From assembly GCF_018129385.1 (NCBI RefSeq), contig NZ_JAFCLN010000006.1:186001-250000 (forward strand): a stretch of 64,000 nt of DNA. The letters are read 5' to 3'. Every line of letters begins with the position of its first letter. The first letter of the stretch is position 1. The notes under the pieces were generated by a model. The model made no database searches, was not told where the DNA came from, and saw nothing but the letters and a program-made list of their open reading frames with translations. The position numbers were made by a program, and so were the translations under genes. The stretch is from Bradyrhizobium lablabi. Lineage in GTDB: Bacteria > Pseudomonadota > Alphaproteobacteria > Rhizobiales > Xanthobacteraceae. This document shows positions 35,820 through 44,402 of this stretch, piece after piece.

Positions 35820-37586
35820 ATGCCAAAGCCAAACCGATTCCTGCGCATCCTCACCGAGCCCGGCCCGCTGGTCGCGCTGGGGGTCGCGATTGCGCTTCTG
35901 GTGGGCATCGTCGGGCCGGCTTCGGCGCAGTTCTTCAATTTCGGCGGACCGCCGCAGCGCCAGGCGCCGCGCGGCGGCGGATTTGGCGGCGGAGGCGGCT
36001 GGTTCGGCAGCGACTTCTTTGCGCCATTCCAGCAGCAGGCGCCCAAGCGCGTAGCCCCGCAGGATTTCTCCCGGGCGCCGGCACCGGAAAAGCGCGACCC
36101 GAATTTCGTGCCGGAGCGCACCATCCTCGTGCTCGGCGACGGCATGGCCGACTGGCTCGCCTATGGCCTGGAGGATGCCTACAACGAACGCCCCGACATG
36201 GGCGTGATCCGCAAGCACAGGACGACCTCCGGCCTGATCAAGTACCAGCCGAAGGGCGAGCCTTCCGACTGGGCCGCCGCCGCCAAGGGGATTTTGGCGA
36301 CCGAAAAGCCCGATGCCATCGTCGTCATGCTCGGCATGAACGACCGCGTCGCGATGCGTGAGCCGGTGGTCGAGAAGAAAGACGACAAGAAAGCGGACAA
36401 GAAGGACGACAAGAAAGACGCGCGCAAACCGGACGCAAAACCCGCGGACAAGCCTGCGGCAAAACCCGAGGGCGGAACCGATACCGCCGCAAAGCCCGAC
36501 GACAAGCCTGCGGAGCCCGAGGCCGATGACGCCGAGGCGGCCGATGCGCCGCCGGCCGCCGCGCCGGAGAAAACCGCGCGCGGCCCCAACAGCCTCTACG
36601 AATTCCGCGAGGAGCGCTGGGTCGAGCTCTACAGCAAGAAGATCGAGGAATTGCTCGCCGTGCTGAAATCCAAGGGCGTGCCGGTGCTGTGGGTCGGCCT
36701 GCCCGCGATCCGCGGCGTCAAGGGCACCTCCGACATGCTGTTCCTGGACTCGCTGTATCGCGACGGCGCGGGCAAGGCCGGCATCACCTATGTCGACGTC
36801 TGGGACGGCTTTGTCGATGAAGCCGGCCGCTTCCTGCAAAAGGGCCCCGACTTCGAAGGCCAGATCCGCCAGTTGCGCTCCTATGACGGCGTATACTTCA
36901 CCAAGCCCGGCGCGCGAAAACTTGCGCATTATGTCGACCGCGAAATCACCCGGCTGCTGGCCGGCCGTTCGGGCCCGATCGCGCTGCCGAGCGAGCCGGT
37001 GGCCCCCGATCCGAATGCTACGCCCGGCCAGCCCGCGCCGCGGCCGATGGCGGGACCGATCCTGCCGCTGGTGGCTTCCTCCGTCGGCACCGATCAATTG
37101 CTGGGCGGTCCCGGCTCGCGTCCGGCCGCGGTCGATGCGCTCGCCGCGCGGACGCTGGTGAAGGGCGAAGCGCTGGCACCACCCGCCGGCCGCGCCGACG
37201 ATTTCGCCTGGCCACGCCGCGAAGTAGGCCGTGAACAGGCCAAGGGCGATACCCCGGTGGCCAACGTCGCGCCGGAGGCGGCTGCGCCTGCGCCCATCCA
37301 GCGGCCGCTGACGCCGCTGCAACAGCAGCAGCAGCTTCAACAACAGCTTCTGCAACAGCAGCAACAACAGCAAAAGAGACAAGCGCCGCCGCCGGTGCGG
37401 CCTGCGCAGACGGCACCCTCGTTTCGCGATTTCTTCGGCGGCTTCGGTGCCTCACCGGCTCCGGCTCCACCCCCGCGCCAGGGGCCCCCGGCGGCCGGGC
37501 CGCGTCCACCGGCTAACGTGCCGCGACCGCCGGGCACCGTGGGACGCGCGGCCGAAGGGCCAGCGGCGAGTAGTTTCTGGAGATGA
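35820..37586 (+). CDS. DUF459 SGNH-fold protein with altered catalytic motifs
   Basis: This 588-residue exported protein has an N-terminal signal/anchor (about 15-36), a Gly-rich leader, and an SGNH-like domain from about 100. Block I reads L-G-D-G-M-A-D-W, with Gly where the family nucleophile Ser is expected. Block III reads M-L-G-M-N-D-R. The last block reads D-G-V-Y-F-T-K-P-G, with Tyr where His is usual. A Lys/Asp/Ala/Pro-rich insert of about 75 residues (185-260) splits the domain, and the C-terminal 200 residues are Pro/Gln-rich with a poly-Gln run near 500. It may be a binding protein for cell-wall glycans rather than an esterase. Transcribed alone. Confidence 0.75.
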   Translation: MPKPNRFLRILTEPGPLVALGVAIALLVGIVGPASAQFFNFGGPPQRQAPRGGGFGGGGGWFGSDFFAPFQQQAPKRVAPQDFSRAPAPEKRDPNFVPERTILVLGDGMADWLAYGLEDAYNERPDMGVIRKHRTTSGLIKYQPKGEPSDWAAAAKGILATEKPDAIVVMLGMNDRVAMREPVVEKKDDKKADKKDDKKDARKPDAKPADKPAAKPEGGTDTAAKPDDKPAEPEADDAEAADAPPAAAPEKTARGPNSLYEFREERWVELYSKKIEELLAVLKSKGVPVLWVGLPAIRGVKGTSDMLFLDSLYRDGAGKAGITYVDVWDGFVDEAGRFLQKGPDFEGQIRQLRSYDGVYFTKPGARKLAHYVDREITRLLAGRSGPIALPSEPVAPDPNATPGQPAPRPMAGPILPLVASSVGTDQLLGGPGSRPAAVDALAARTLVKGEALAPPAGRADDFAWPRREVGREQAKGDTPVANVAPEAAAPAPIQRPLTPLQQQQQLQQQLLQQQQQQQKRQAPPPVRPAQTAPSFRDFFGGFGASPAPAPPPRQGPPAAGPRPPANVPRPPGTVGRAAEGPAASSFWR

Positions 37587-37591
37587 CCTTG

Positions 37592-37693
37592 GACCCTCAT
37601 GGTGAGGAGGCGCGTAGCGCCGTCTCGAACCATGAGGCCACAGACGGGCCTGCATCCTTCGAGACGCCGCTTCGCGGCTCCTCAGGATGAGGA
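37592..37693 (+). repeat. dispersed intergenic repeat family E, copy 1
   Basis: It contains gaccctcatggtgagga, cgtctcgaaccatg, gcatccttcgagacgcc and gctcctcag blocks in the same order as a second copy at 55520-55625. It is partly palindromic and lies between convergent genes. Confidence 0.8.
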
Positions 37694-37712
37694 GAAACTT
37701 TGGAGCTTCGCG

Positions 37713-38087
37713 TCAGCCGTAATAGCGCCAGCGCGGCGGAGGACGGCGCGCGGGGCGCGACATCAAGAGCGCCAGCGCAAAGCCGATGCCGCCGGCGATC
37801 AGCAGCGCACCGAGCGGATTGTCCTGCACGGTCTTCGCCATCGCCTGCGAGCCGCCACGCAGCGTTTCGCCGGGATTGCCGAGCGCATCCTTGGCGTAAT
37901 CGGCCGCCGCTTCGCCGGCATCGCGCACGGCATCCTTGGCCTGGCCATAGAGATTCTGCATCGTGCCTTCGGCCTCGCGCGCAGCGCCGGACGCCTGCGT
38001 TCCGGTATCGCCCGCGATTTTTCCCGCCGCGCCTTCGACCTTGCCGGCAGCATCCTTTACCGCCCCGGCGATCCGATCCTTGTCCAT
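37713..38087 (-). CDS. CsbD-like stress protein with C-terminal membrane segment
   Basis: This 124-residue protein opens with the CsbD-like pattern M-D-K-D-R-I-A-G-A-V-K-D-A-A-G-K (residues 1-16) and repeated A-x-G-K/A-E-G motifs. A single hydrophobic segment (about 95-114) precedes an Arg/Pro-rich tail. CsbD-like proteins are abundant, natively unfolded general-stress proteins; the membrane anchor suggests an envelope location. ATG 38087 has GGGAG nine bases upstream; the longer frame to 38171 runs into a repeat. Confidence 0.82.
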   Translation of the reverse strand: MDKDRIAGAVKDAAGKVEGAAGKIAGDTGTQASGAAREAEGTMQNLYGQAKDAVRDAGEAAADYAKDALGNPGETLRGGSQAMAKTVQDNPLGALLIAGGIGFALALLMSRPARRPPPRWRYYG

Positions 38088-38160
38088 AATGGTCACTCCC
38101 TGATGTCTTGAGGAAGTAACCGGCAAGCCGCGCGCCAGTTCCAATTCTTTGGTCTGATGG

Positions 38161-38224
38161 GTTTTCTTCACGCGAACCGGTATCCACCCCGCATCGGGTG
38201 CGGAGCAGGCTCCACTCGAAACGC
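38161..38224 (-). repeat. dispersed repeat family B, copy 3 (interrupted)
   Basis: It contains gttttcttcacgcgaaccgg and ctcgaaacgc in the order of the other copies, but with about 27 extra bases between the two blocks. It lies upstream of the CsbD-like gene. Confidence 0.6.
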
Positions 38225-38230
38225 CTCGGG

Positions 38231-38965
38231 CTATAAAATGAGGCCGCCATCGACGATCAGCGTTTGGCCTACGATGTAGGAGGCCAGCGGCGAGGCCAGG
38301 AACAATGCGGCGCCTGCCATGTCGGCCGGCGTGCCCAGGCGCTTCAGCGGTATGCGCTCGATCGCGCCTTCCAGCCGCTTCGGGTTCGATGTCGTCACCT
38401 TGGTCATCTTGGTGTCGACCAGGCCCGGCGCGATGCCGTTGACGCGGATACCGTTCTCGGCCCAGGCCTCGCCCAGCGTGCGGGTCAGCCCCATCGCGCC
38501 GGTCTTGGAGGCATTATAGGCCGGGTTGCCCATGGTGGAGTGATAGGCCGCGGTCGAAGAGACGATGATCAGCGAGCCTTTTGCTGCCGCGAGCAGCGAA
38601 TGGAATTTGGTGGCGCAGGCCATCAGGCTCATCAGGTTGACCTCCAGCACCTTGCGAAAACCTTCCATCTCGAATTCGCCGCGGCGATAGACCACCGCGC
38701 CCTGCGACAGCACGAGGATGTCGAGCCGGTCGAAGCCGGGATTGAATTTCTCGACCGCCGAGGGATCGCTCACATCGAGCTGCGAATATTGCAGGCCGTC
38801 GAGATGCGAGCCTTCCTCCGCCTTGTAATCGGACGCCGAGTTGCGGGTGCCGCTGACATGAACGCGCGCGCCTTTGGCGCGAAAGGCCTGCGCGATGCCG
38901 TTGCCGATGCCGCTGGAGCCGCCGACCACCAGCACCTCCTTGCCGCCGAAATCGAGTTCGTTCAT
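38231..38965 (-). CDS. short-chain dehydrogenase/reductase
   Basis: This 244-residue classical SDR has the cofactor motif G-G-S-S-G-I-G-N-G (about 15-23), N-A-G replaced by L-S-Q-G-A (about 86-90) and the catalytic S-S-T-A-A-Y and Y-N-A-S-K (Tyr about 150, Lys about 154). The C-terminus ends in V-D-G-G-L-I-L. NAD(P)-dependent oxidation of an alcohol is expected; the substrate is not evident. It is divergent from the next SDR gene, with about 100 bases between. Confidence 0.85.
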   Translation of the reverse strand: MNELDFGGKEVLVVGGSSGIGNGIAQAFRAKGARVHVSGTRNSASDYKAEEGSHLDGLQYSQLDVSDPSAVEKFNPGFDRLDILVLSQGAVVYRRGEFEMEGFRKVLEVNLMSLMACATKFHSLLAAAKGSLIIVSSTAAYHSTMGNPAYNASKTGAMGLTRTLGEAWAENGIRVNGIAPGLVDTKMTKVTTSNPKRLEGAIERIPLKRLGTPADMAGAALFLASPLASYIVGQTLIVDGGLIL

Positions 38966-39069
38966 CGCGCGCTCCCTGCATCTTTGTTGCTGGTTGTTTG
39001 ACCTGTCTGCGGATCGGTGCCAGCCTTGTCAATGTTTTCGCAACGCATCCCTCCTCCGCGAGTATCTTC

Positions 39070-39849
39070 ATGTCCGACTTCAGAGAGTTGAGCCGTTCGG
39101 TCAAAGGCCTCACCGTTCTTGTCACCGGCGCCGCCAGCGGCATGGGGCGCGCCACCGCACTGATCTTCGCGGCAGAAGGCGCCAACGTCGCCGTCACCGA
39201 CATTACCGCCGAGGGCACGCAGGCGGTGGCCGATGAAATCAAGGCGCGCGGCGGAAAGGCAAAGGCCTGGACGCTCGACGTGTCGAAGGGCGATGACATC
39301 GTCAAGGTCGTCAATGAGGTGGCGCAAGCATTCGGCTCGCTCGACATCATCATCAACAATGCCGGCCTGTCGCTGCGCGCGGCGATCGACGACGAAGGCT
39401 ACGAGGAAGCCTGGACCAGGGCGCTCGCCGTGATGCTGACGGCGCATCCGCGTATCATCCGCGCCGCGCTGCCCTACCTGCGCAAGTCGAAATGCCCGCG
39501 GATCGTCAACATCGCCTCGACCGAAGCGCTCGGCGCCACCGCCACCAACAGCCCCTACTCTGCGGCCAAGGGCGGCGTCACCAGCCTGACGCGCTCACTC
39601 GCGGTGGAACTGGGCCGCGAGGGCATCACGGTGAACTGCATCTGCCCCGGCCCGATCCGCACCGGCATCACGGACCGGATTCCCGAGGAGCACAAGACGA
39701 TCTACGCCAAACGCCGCACCGCACTCGGCCGCTACGGCGACCCCGAGGAGGTCGCGCATATGACGCTGAGCCTGTGCCTGCCGGCCGCCTCGTTCCTGAC
39801 CGGCGCGGTCATTCCGGTGGACGGCGGCCTGATGGCGCGAAACGCGTGA
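39070..39849 (+). CDS. short-chain dehydrogenase/reductase
   Basis: This 259-residue classical SDR has T-G-A-A-S-G-M-G-R (about 17-25), N-N-A-G (about 95-98), S-T-E-A (about 147-150), Y-S-A-A-K (Tyr and Lys about 160-164) and a C-terminal V-D-G-G. ATG 39070 is used; upstream codons in this frame are not conserved-looking and the Shine-Dalgarno is weak. The substrate is unknown. Four SDRs lie in this part of the window (this one, 38231-38965, 51281-52051 and 52864-53652). Confidence 0.85.
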   Translation: MSDFRELSRSVKGLTVLVTGAASGMGRATALIFAAEGANVAVTDITAEGTQAVADEIKARGGKAKAWTLDVSKGDDIVKVVNEVAQAFGSLDIIINNAGLSLRAAIDDEGYEEAWTRALAVMLTAHPRIIRAALPYLRKSKCPRIVNIASTEALGATATNSPYSAAKGGVTSLTRSLAVELGREGITVNCICPGPIRTGITDRIPEEHKTIYAKRRTALGRYGDPEEVAHMTLSLCLPAASFLTGAVIPVDGGLMARNA

Positions 39850-39984
39850 GATCGTCATTGGCTGGGCTTTGCCGCCTTCGCTAACGCTTCGTCGGCCGAG
39901 TGAGATTGAGGGTCCGGCGTAGCCTCGGCGGAGACGGGACCGGGCAATCCATCCCTAACAAAGGTTTCTTGCGAAGATTGATGG

Positions 39985-40007
39985 ATGCCCGGATCAAGTC
40001 CGGGCAT
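39985..40007. repeat. small intergenic hairpin
   Basis: The 9-base arms atgcccgga and tccgggcat surround the 5-base loop tcaag. It is part of a longer repeated-looking intergenic stretch before the dioxygenase gene. Confidence 0.6.
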
Positions 40008-40099
40008 GACAGATGTGCGTCGGTCGGGGTTTTCCGAGCGTTGACATCCCTCCGCCCGGCGGTACCTTTTCAGCAAGCAAGAATATCAGGGAGACGACC

Positions 40100-40987
40100 A
40101 TGCCCTTGGCGATCCGCCAGTTGCAAAAGCATTTTGTGGGCGAGGTTTCCGGCCTCGACCTGCGCAAGCCGCTCACAAAGGAGCAGGCGCAGGAGGTCGA
40201 GGCGGCGATGGATAAATATGCCGTGCTGGTATTCCACGGCCAGGACATCACCGACGAGCAGCAAATGGCCTTTGCGCTGAATTTCGGCGAGCGTGAAGAG
40301 GCGCGCGGCGGCACGGTCGTGAAGCAGGCGGACTACCGGCTGACCACGGGGCTGAACGACGTCTCCAACCTCGGCAAGGACGGCAAGGTGCTGGCGCGCG
40401 ACAGCCGGGCCGCTCTGTTCAACCTCGGCAATTGGCTGTGGCATTCCGACAGCTCGTTCCGTCCCATACCGGCAAAATTCTCGCTGCTGTCGGCGCGGGT
40501 GGTGAATCCGAAGGGCGGCAACACCGAATTCGCCGACATGCGCGCCGCCTATGACGCGCTCGACGACGAGACTAAAGCCGAGATCGAGAACATGATCTGC
40601 GAGCACTCGCTGATGTATTCGCGCGGATCGCTCGGCTTTTTGGACTATACCGATGAAGAGAAGGAAATGTTCAAGCCGGTGCTGCAACGCCTGGTGCGCA
40701 CCCATCCCGTGCACGGCCGCAAGTCGCTCTACCTGTCATCGCATGCCGGCGCCATCAAGGGCATGAGCGTGCCAGAGGGGCGGCTGCTACTGCGCGATCT
40801 CAACGAGCATGCGACGCAGCCGGAGTTTGTGTACGTCCACAAATGGAAGCTGCATGACCTCGTGATGTGGGACAACCGCCAGACCATGCACCGCGTGCGC
40901 CGCTACGACCAGTCGCAGCCGCGCGACATGCGCCGCGCCACGGTGGCGGGCACCGCGCCGACGGTGGCGCAGGAAGCTGCGGAGTAG
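40100..40987 (+). CDS. TauD/TfdA-type alpha-ketoglutarate-dependent dioxygenase
   Basis: This 295-residue Fe(II)/2-oxoglutarate dioxygenase has the first metal pair H-x-D in W-H-S-D-S-S-F (about 114-120), the distal metal His in T-M-H-R-V (about 262-266) and the 2-oxoglutarate Arg in the following R-R-Y-D-x7-R segment. This matches the TauD/TfdA family, whose members cleave sulfonates, aryloxyalkanoates or hydroxylate small acids; the substrate here cannot be told. GGGAG lies eight bases before ATG 40100. It is followed by a nested palindrome. Confidence 0.88.
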   Translation: MPLAIRQLQKHFVGEVSGLDLRKPLTKEQAQEVEAAMDKYAVLVFHGQDITDEQQMAFALNFGEREEARGGTVVKQADYRLTTGLNDVSNLGKDGKVLARDSRAALFNLGNWLWHSDSSFRPIPAKFSLLSARVVNPKGGNTEFADMRAAYDALDDETKAEIENMICEHSLMYSRGSLGFLDYTDEEKEMFKPVLQRLVRTHPVHGRKSLYLSSHAGAIKGMSVPEGRLLLRDLNEHATQPEFVYVHKWKLHDLVMWDNRQTMHRVRRYDQSQPRDMRRATVAGTAPTVAQEAAE

Positions 40988-40993
40988 CCTTTC

Positions 40994-41112
40994 GTCGTCC
41001 CTGCGAACGCCGGGACCCATACGCCGCGGCCTGTCGTTAGAAAACAAGGGGCCAGTTGCCTTTGCTGCAACTGGCCCCTGTGGTTATGGGTCGCTGCGTT
41101 CGCAGGGACGAC
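40994..41112. terminator. nested palindrome between convergent genes (likely bidirectional terminator)
   Basis: The outer arms gtcgtccctgcgaacgc (40994-41010) and gcgttcgcagggacgac (41096-41112) are perfect. Inside are gacccata/tatgggtc and, in the centre, ggggccagttgc (41048-41059) paired with gcaactggcccc (41067-41078). It sits between the dioxygenase and YqgE stops. Confidence 0.7.
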
Positions 41113-41138
41113 AACCGAGGATGTGGCGGCACTAGCGG

Positions 41139-41798
41139 CTACGCATGCCCCGCTTCATTCGACAGCATGCCGGGGTCGATGCCGATCTTTCGCAATGCAC
41201 GCGAATATTTTTCCTCGACATCGCCGCCAAAAACCAGCTCGGGATCGGCGTCGCAATGCAGCCAGCCGTTGTGCTGGATCTCGTTTTCCAGCTGCCCGGG
41301 GCCCCAGCCGGCATAGCCCAGCGCGAGGATCGCGTGTTTGGGGCCGGCGCCGCTGGCGATTGCCTTCAGGATGTCGACGGTCGCGGTCAGGCAGATGCCT
41401 TCGTCGATGCTCAGCGTGGCGTCCTGGATGAAGAAATCGCTGGAGTGCAGCACGAAACCACGTCCGGTATCGACCGGGCCGCCCTTCAGCACCTTCATCG
41501 GCTCGGCATCTTCCGGCAGCTTGATCTGGTCGGCGGTCTTGATGATGTCGAGCTGCACCAAAAGGCCCGGGAAATCGATGCTGCCGGCCGGATGGTTGAC
41601 GATGATGCCCATCGCGCCTTCGGAGGAATGCGCGCACATATAGATCACCGAGCGCTCGAAACGCGGATCGCCCATCACGGGCATCGCAACCAGCAATTGG
41701 CCGTCGAGATAGCCGTCCTCGGGCCGGTTGTGCCCCATGCGGGGCTTGCCGCCGGTCGGCCTGGAAGTCGCGCCGCTCTGTGACTTGCCTTGGCTCAT
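41139..41798 (-). CDS. YqgE/AlgH family protein (DUF179)
   Basis: This 219-residue soluble protein has the family core [13 protein letters not shown] (about 29-41), G-I-I-V-N-H-P-A (about 64-71), G-G-P-V and the late [11 protein letters not shown] (about 174-184). The biochemical role of YqgE is not established. ATG 41798 is used (AAGGG about nine bases upstream); starts at 41825 and 41858 are also open. Convergent with the dioxygenase gene. Confidence 0.85.
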   Translation of the reverse strand: MSQGKSQSGATSRPTGGKPRMGHNRPEDGYLDGQLLVAMPVMGDPRFERSVIYMCAHSSEGAMGIIVNHPAGSIDFPGLLVQLDIIKTADQIKLPEDAEPMKVLKGGPVDTGRGFVLHSSDFFIQDATLSIDEGICLTATVDILKAIASGAGPKHAILALGYAGWGPGQLENEIQHNGWLHCDADPELVFGGDVEEKYSRALRKIGIDPGMLSNEAGHA

Positions 41799-41923
41799 GC
41801 GCAAAGGCCCTTCTCGCTGATTCATATCCTGATATCGGGTAGGGTTTCTGTCAATCAAGCTTGGCGTCGCATATCACAAGCAGTTCAATGGCTCGCACTG
41901 GTGTCAACCTGTAAAGACGTCTC

Positions 41924-42760
41924 ATGACGGTCATAGTTCCCATGCGCGCCGCCGTTGGCGTCGCAACCTTGCTGGCGGGCGCCTATGCGCTGCCGGTACG
42001 CGCGCAGGACTCCTCGCCATGGCAGCGCGACGCGCATTCGGCCGTGCGGCTGATCGCGGGATCGCGCAGCGGCGGCGTGCTGCTCGGCGGGATTGCGTTC
42101 CAGATGCAGCCGGGATGGAAGACCTATTGGCGCAACCCGGGCGATTCCGGGGTGCCGCCGCGTTTCGATTTCTCCAAATCCGACAATGTCGATGCGGTGA
42201 CGGTTCTGTGGCCGGCACCGATGAAGTTCGACGACGGCGCCGGCGGCTTTTCGATCGGCTACAAGCAACAGGTGGTGCTGCCGCTGCGCATCGTCGCCAA
42301 AAGCGCGGACAAACCGGTGACGCTGCGCGCGGATATCCACTACGCCGTTTGCGACAAGCTGTGCGTTCCGGTGGAAGCGAACGCTGAGCTCACCTTCGCC
42401 AGCGTCGCCAGCACCGAGGACGGCGCGCTGTCGGCAGCGCTCGACGCCGTGCCGAAGCCAGCCAATATCGGCGATCCCAATCCGCTCACCATCCGCGACG
42501 TCAAGCGCGACGGCAAGGTGAACGTGCTGGTGGACGTGAGTGCGCCGGAGGTCAGGAAGCTCGACCTGTTCGTCGAGGGCCCGACACCGGATTGGGCGTT
42601 GCCGATTCCAAAGCTGGTGGAGCGCAGCCCGCCCGGCGTCAAACGGTTCGAGTTCGAGCTCGACGGCCTGCCGCCCGGCGCCAAGCCTGATGGCGCTGCG
42701 CTGAAATTCACGCTGGTCGGCGACGGCAAGGCGTACGAGTTCAATACCAGTCTGGATTAG
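41924..42760 (+). CDS. DsbD N-terminal-domain-like periplasmic protein
   Basis: This 278-residue exported protein has a signal peptide (about 8-27) and a single DsbD-alpha-like immunoglobulin-fold domain. It includes G-W-K-T-Y-W-R-N-P-G-D-S-G (about 64-76) and a C-x3-C pair in Y-A-V-C-D-K-L-C-V-P (about 141-150). In DsbD this domain receives electrons from the thioredoxin domain and reduces periplasmic proteins. Here the membrane and C-terminal domains are absent, so it needs a partner such as CcdA or TlpA. It is convergent with the AraC gene after 19 bases. Confidence 0.78.
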   Translation: MTVIVPMRAAVGVATLLAGAYALPVRAQDSSPWQRDAHSAVRLIAGSRSGGVLLGGIAFQMQPGWKTYWRNPGDSGVPPRFDFSKSDNVDAVTVLWPAPMKFDDGAGGFSIGYKQQVVLPLRIVAKSADKPVTLRADIHYAVCDKLCVPVEANAELTFASVASTEDGALSAALDAVPKPANIGDPNPLTIRDVKRDGKVNVLVDVSAPEVRKLDLFVEGPTPDWALPIPKLVERSPPGVKRFEFELDGLPPGAKPDGAALKFTLVGDGKAYEFNTSLD

Positions 42761-42779
42761 GGCGGAGCCGAACGAGGGA

Positions 42780-43787
42780 TCAACCTGTCCCGTTGATGTG
42801 TCTGTCTCGAAACTCCCGGGGCGTGAACCCGGAGATCCGGCGGAAAGCACGGGAGAAGTGGGCGGGGTCCGCATAACCCGATGAGAACGCCACATCGATG
42901 ATCTTGTGCTCGGTGTCGCTCAGCAGCTTTATCGCATTGTTGAAGCGGACCTGCTCGAGCAGGCCCGAATAGGTCAGCCCCGCCAGCGACAGTTTCCTCT
43001 GTAGGCTCCGGACGCTCAGCCCCATCATCTCGGCCGCCTGCGTTATCGCGGGGCCGCCTTCGTCGAGGTAGGCCGGCAAGGTCAACTTGAGAACGCTGAC
43101 GACATCGCTGCCGAAAGGCTGCCGCTCCGTCTCGGGCGAATTCGATCCGACGACATCCGTGCGATTGAGACGGCTCAGGAACTGCCGTGGCACTTCAATC
43201 CACGAAGCCTTCTGACCCGATATGAAGCGTGTATGCGGCCAATGCGATTGAACCTCGATGCCCGGCGCATAGGCGGCTTCAAACGCGATCACGCCCGGAG
43301 ACCAGTTCGCCCCGGCGAACTGACGGACGATGTGGATGACGAATATGTTCTGAAGCCATTGGGAGATTTCGAGATAGGGAATGCCTTCTGTTCCAAGGAG
43401 CCTGCTGCAAATCCTCACGTTTGCGCCGCACGGCTCCAGCCATAGACGCAGGTTTGTATCTTCGACCGACGCCCACTTGCACATCTGCTCGAGCGCCAGC
43501 AGAAGGGTGGGCGAATGGCCGATACGAGTCCGCATGGCATCGCTCAAATGATCGAACGAGGTTTTTTGGGCTGCCCGAAAGGCGATTTCCGACAAGCCCT
43601 GCTTTTGCTGGGCGGCGGTCGCGAAGCGCACGGCCGGCAGCAGCGGCACGTAGTGATCCGCTTTTTCCTCCAGGGAGGTAGGTAGCTGAAATTTCGCGAG
43701 AAGCGCCGCGGTGGGCCCGCCGATCTCCGAATGAAGCTCAGCAAATGGCATGAGAAATTGGCAACGGGTCAACGGAATGACGGTCAT
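42780..43787 (-). CDS. AraC-family transcriptional regulator
   Basis: This 335-residue regulator has the layout of OruR-like AraC proteins. An N-terminal sensor of about 200 residues (Arabinose_bd-like) is followed by a C-terminal two-helix-turn-helix domain (about 235-330) with L-S-V-R-S-L-Q-R-K-L and G-Y-A-D-P-A-H-F-S-R-A-F. The start is at 43787 and a second HTH gene is divergent from 43964. Perfect 16-base direct repeats spaced 31 bases apart lie 570 bases away (44356-44402) and may be its operator. The ligand is unknown. Confidence 0.86.
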   Translation of the reverse strand: MTVIPLTRCQFLMPFAELHSEIGGPTAALLAKFQLPTSLEEKADHYVPLLPAVRFATAAQQKQGLSEIAFRAAQKTSFDHLSDAMRTRIGHSPTLLLALEQMCKWASVEDTNLRLWLEPCGANVRICSRLLGTEGIPYLEISQWLQNIFVIHIVRQFAGANWSPGVIAFEAAYAPGIEVQSHWPHTRFISGQKASWIEVPRQFLSRLNRTDVVGSNSPETERQPFGSDVVSVLKLTLPAYLDEGGPAITQAAEMMGLSVRSLQRKLSLAGLTYSGLLEQVRFNNAIKLLSDTEHKIIDVAFSSGYADPAHFSRAFRRISGFTPREFRDRHINGTG

Positions 43788-43963
43788 TACTATCTGCCCC
43801 GGAAAATGTGCCGCGATCGCAGATTAGCAGGGGAAGCTGCCCAACCAAATCCATTCGTGAAGATTTGGCGGCTGATGGCCAGACCGGTCGGCGAAACGCC
43901 TGTAACATCGAACCGCCGGTCTTGATTTCTCTTGAGGGAGCAAAGGTTTCACGCTCACCTGCG

Positions 43964-44344
43964 ATGAAAGCTATCCGTTTACCTTCATCACACGCAGTCC
44001 GGGCTCGAATTGTCGCATCGCTGTCGCACGGCGATTCGACCCTCGATGGCACGGCTCGCGCCCTCAAGGTCAGCACGCGCACGTTGCAGCGTCATCTCGG
44101 CCGCATGGGCACAAGTCACAGCGAAATGCTTGCAGAAGTCCGCCTGAGCATCGCGTGCCGCCTGCTCGCAGACTCCAACAAGCGCCTGTCGGATATCGCC
44201 AAATTCCTCGGCTATGCCAATGCGAGCAGCTTCAGCCGCAATTTCGCGCGTTTGATGAAAGTTCAACCCGTTGTTTACAGGCGGCAGCAACGTGCCCGTA
44301 AGCATAAGCCGGCACGCCGTAGACCCTGCGCGATCGACCGCTGA
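43964..44344 (+). CDS. stand-alone AraC-type HTH protein
   Basis: This protein has 126 residues from ATG 43964; the open frame extends upstream to 43808 but those 52 codons do not look protein-like. The C-terminal region is an AraC DNA-binding domain (K-V-S-T-R-T-L-Q-R-H-L, then L-G-Y-A-N-A-S-S-F-S-R-N-F). No sensor domain is present, so it is either a truncated regulator or a constitutive one. A fragment left by deletion is possible. No ribosome binding site was seen. The repeats at 44356-44402 begin 12 bases after its stop. Confidence 0.65.
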   Translation: MKAIRLPSSHAVRARIVASLSHGDSTLDGTARALKVSTRTLQRHLGRMGTSHSEMLAEVRLSIACRLLADSNKRLSDIAKFLGYANASSFSRNFARLMKVQPVVYRRQQRARKHKPARRRPCAIDR

Positions 44345-44355
44345 ACTATTCGCGA

Positions 44356-44402
44356 CGATTGGCGCGAAATGGCAAGACGCGCGGTCCGATTGGCGCGAAA
44401 TG
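44356..44402 (+). promoter_or_regulatory. two direct 16-base repeats, likely regulator sites
   Basis: cgattggcgcgaaatg occurs perfectly at 44356-44371 and 44387-44402, 31 bases apart, about three helical turns, each followed by two variable bases and aag. The site is 150-195 bases upstream of the secreted-protein gene at 44552. Related half-sites occur at 47401-47414 and 47433-47446, upstream of the channel-like gene. Confidence 0.6.
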
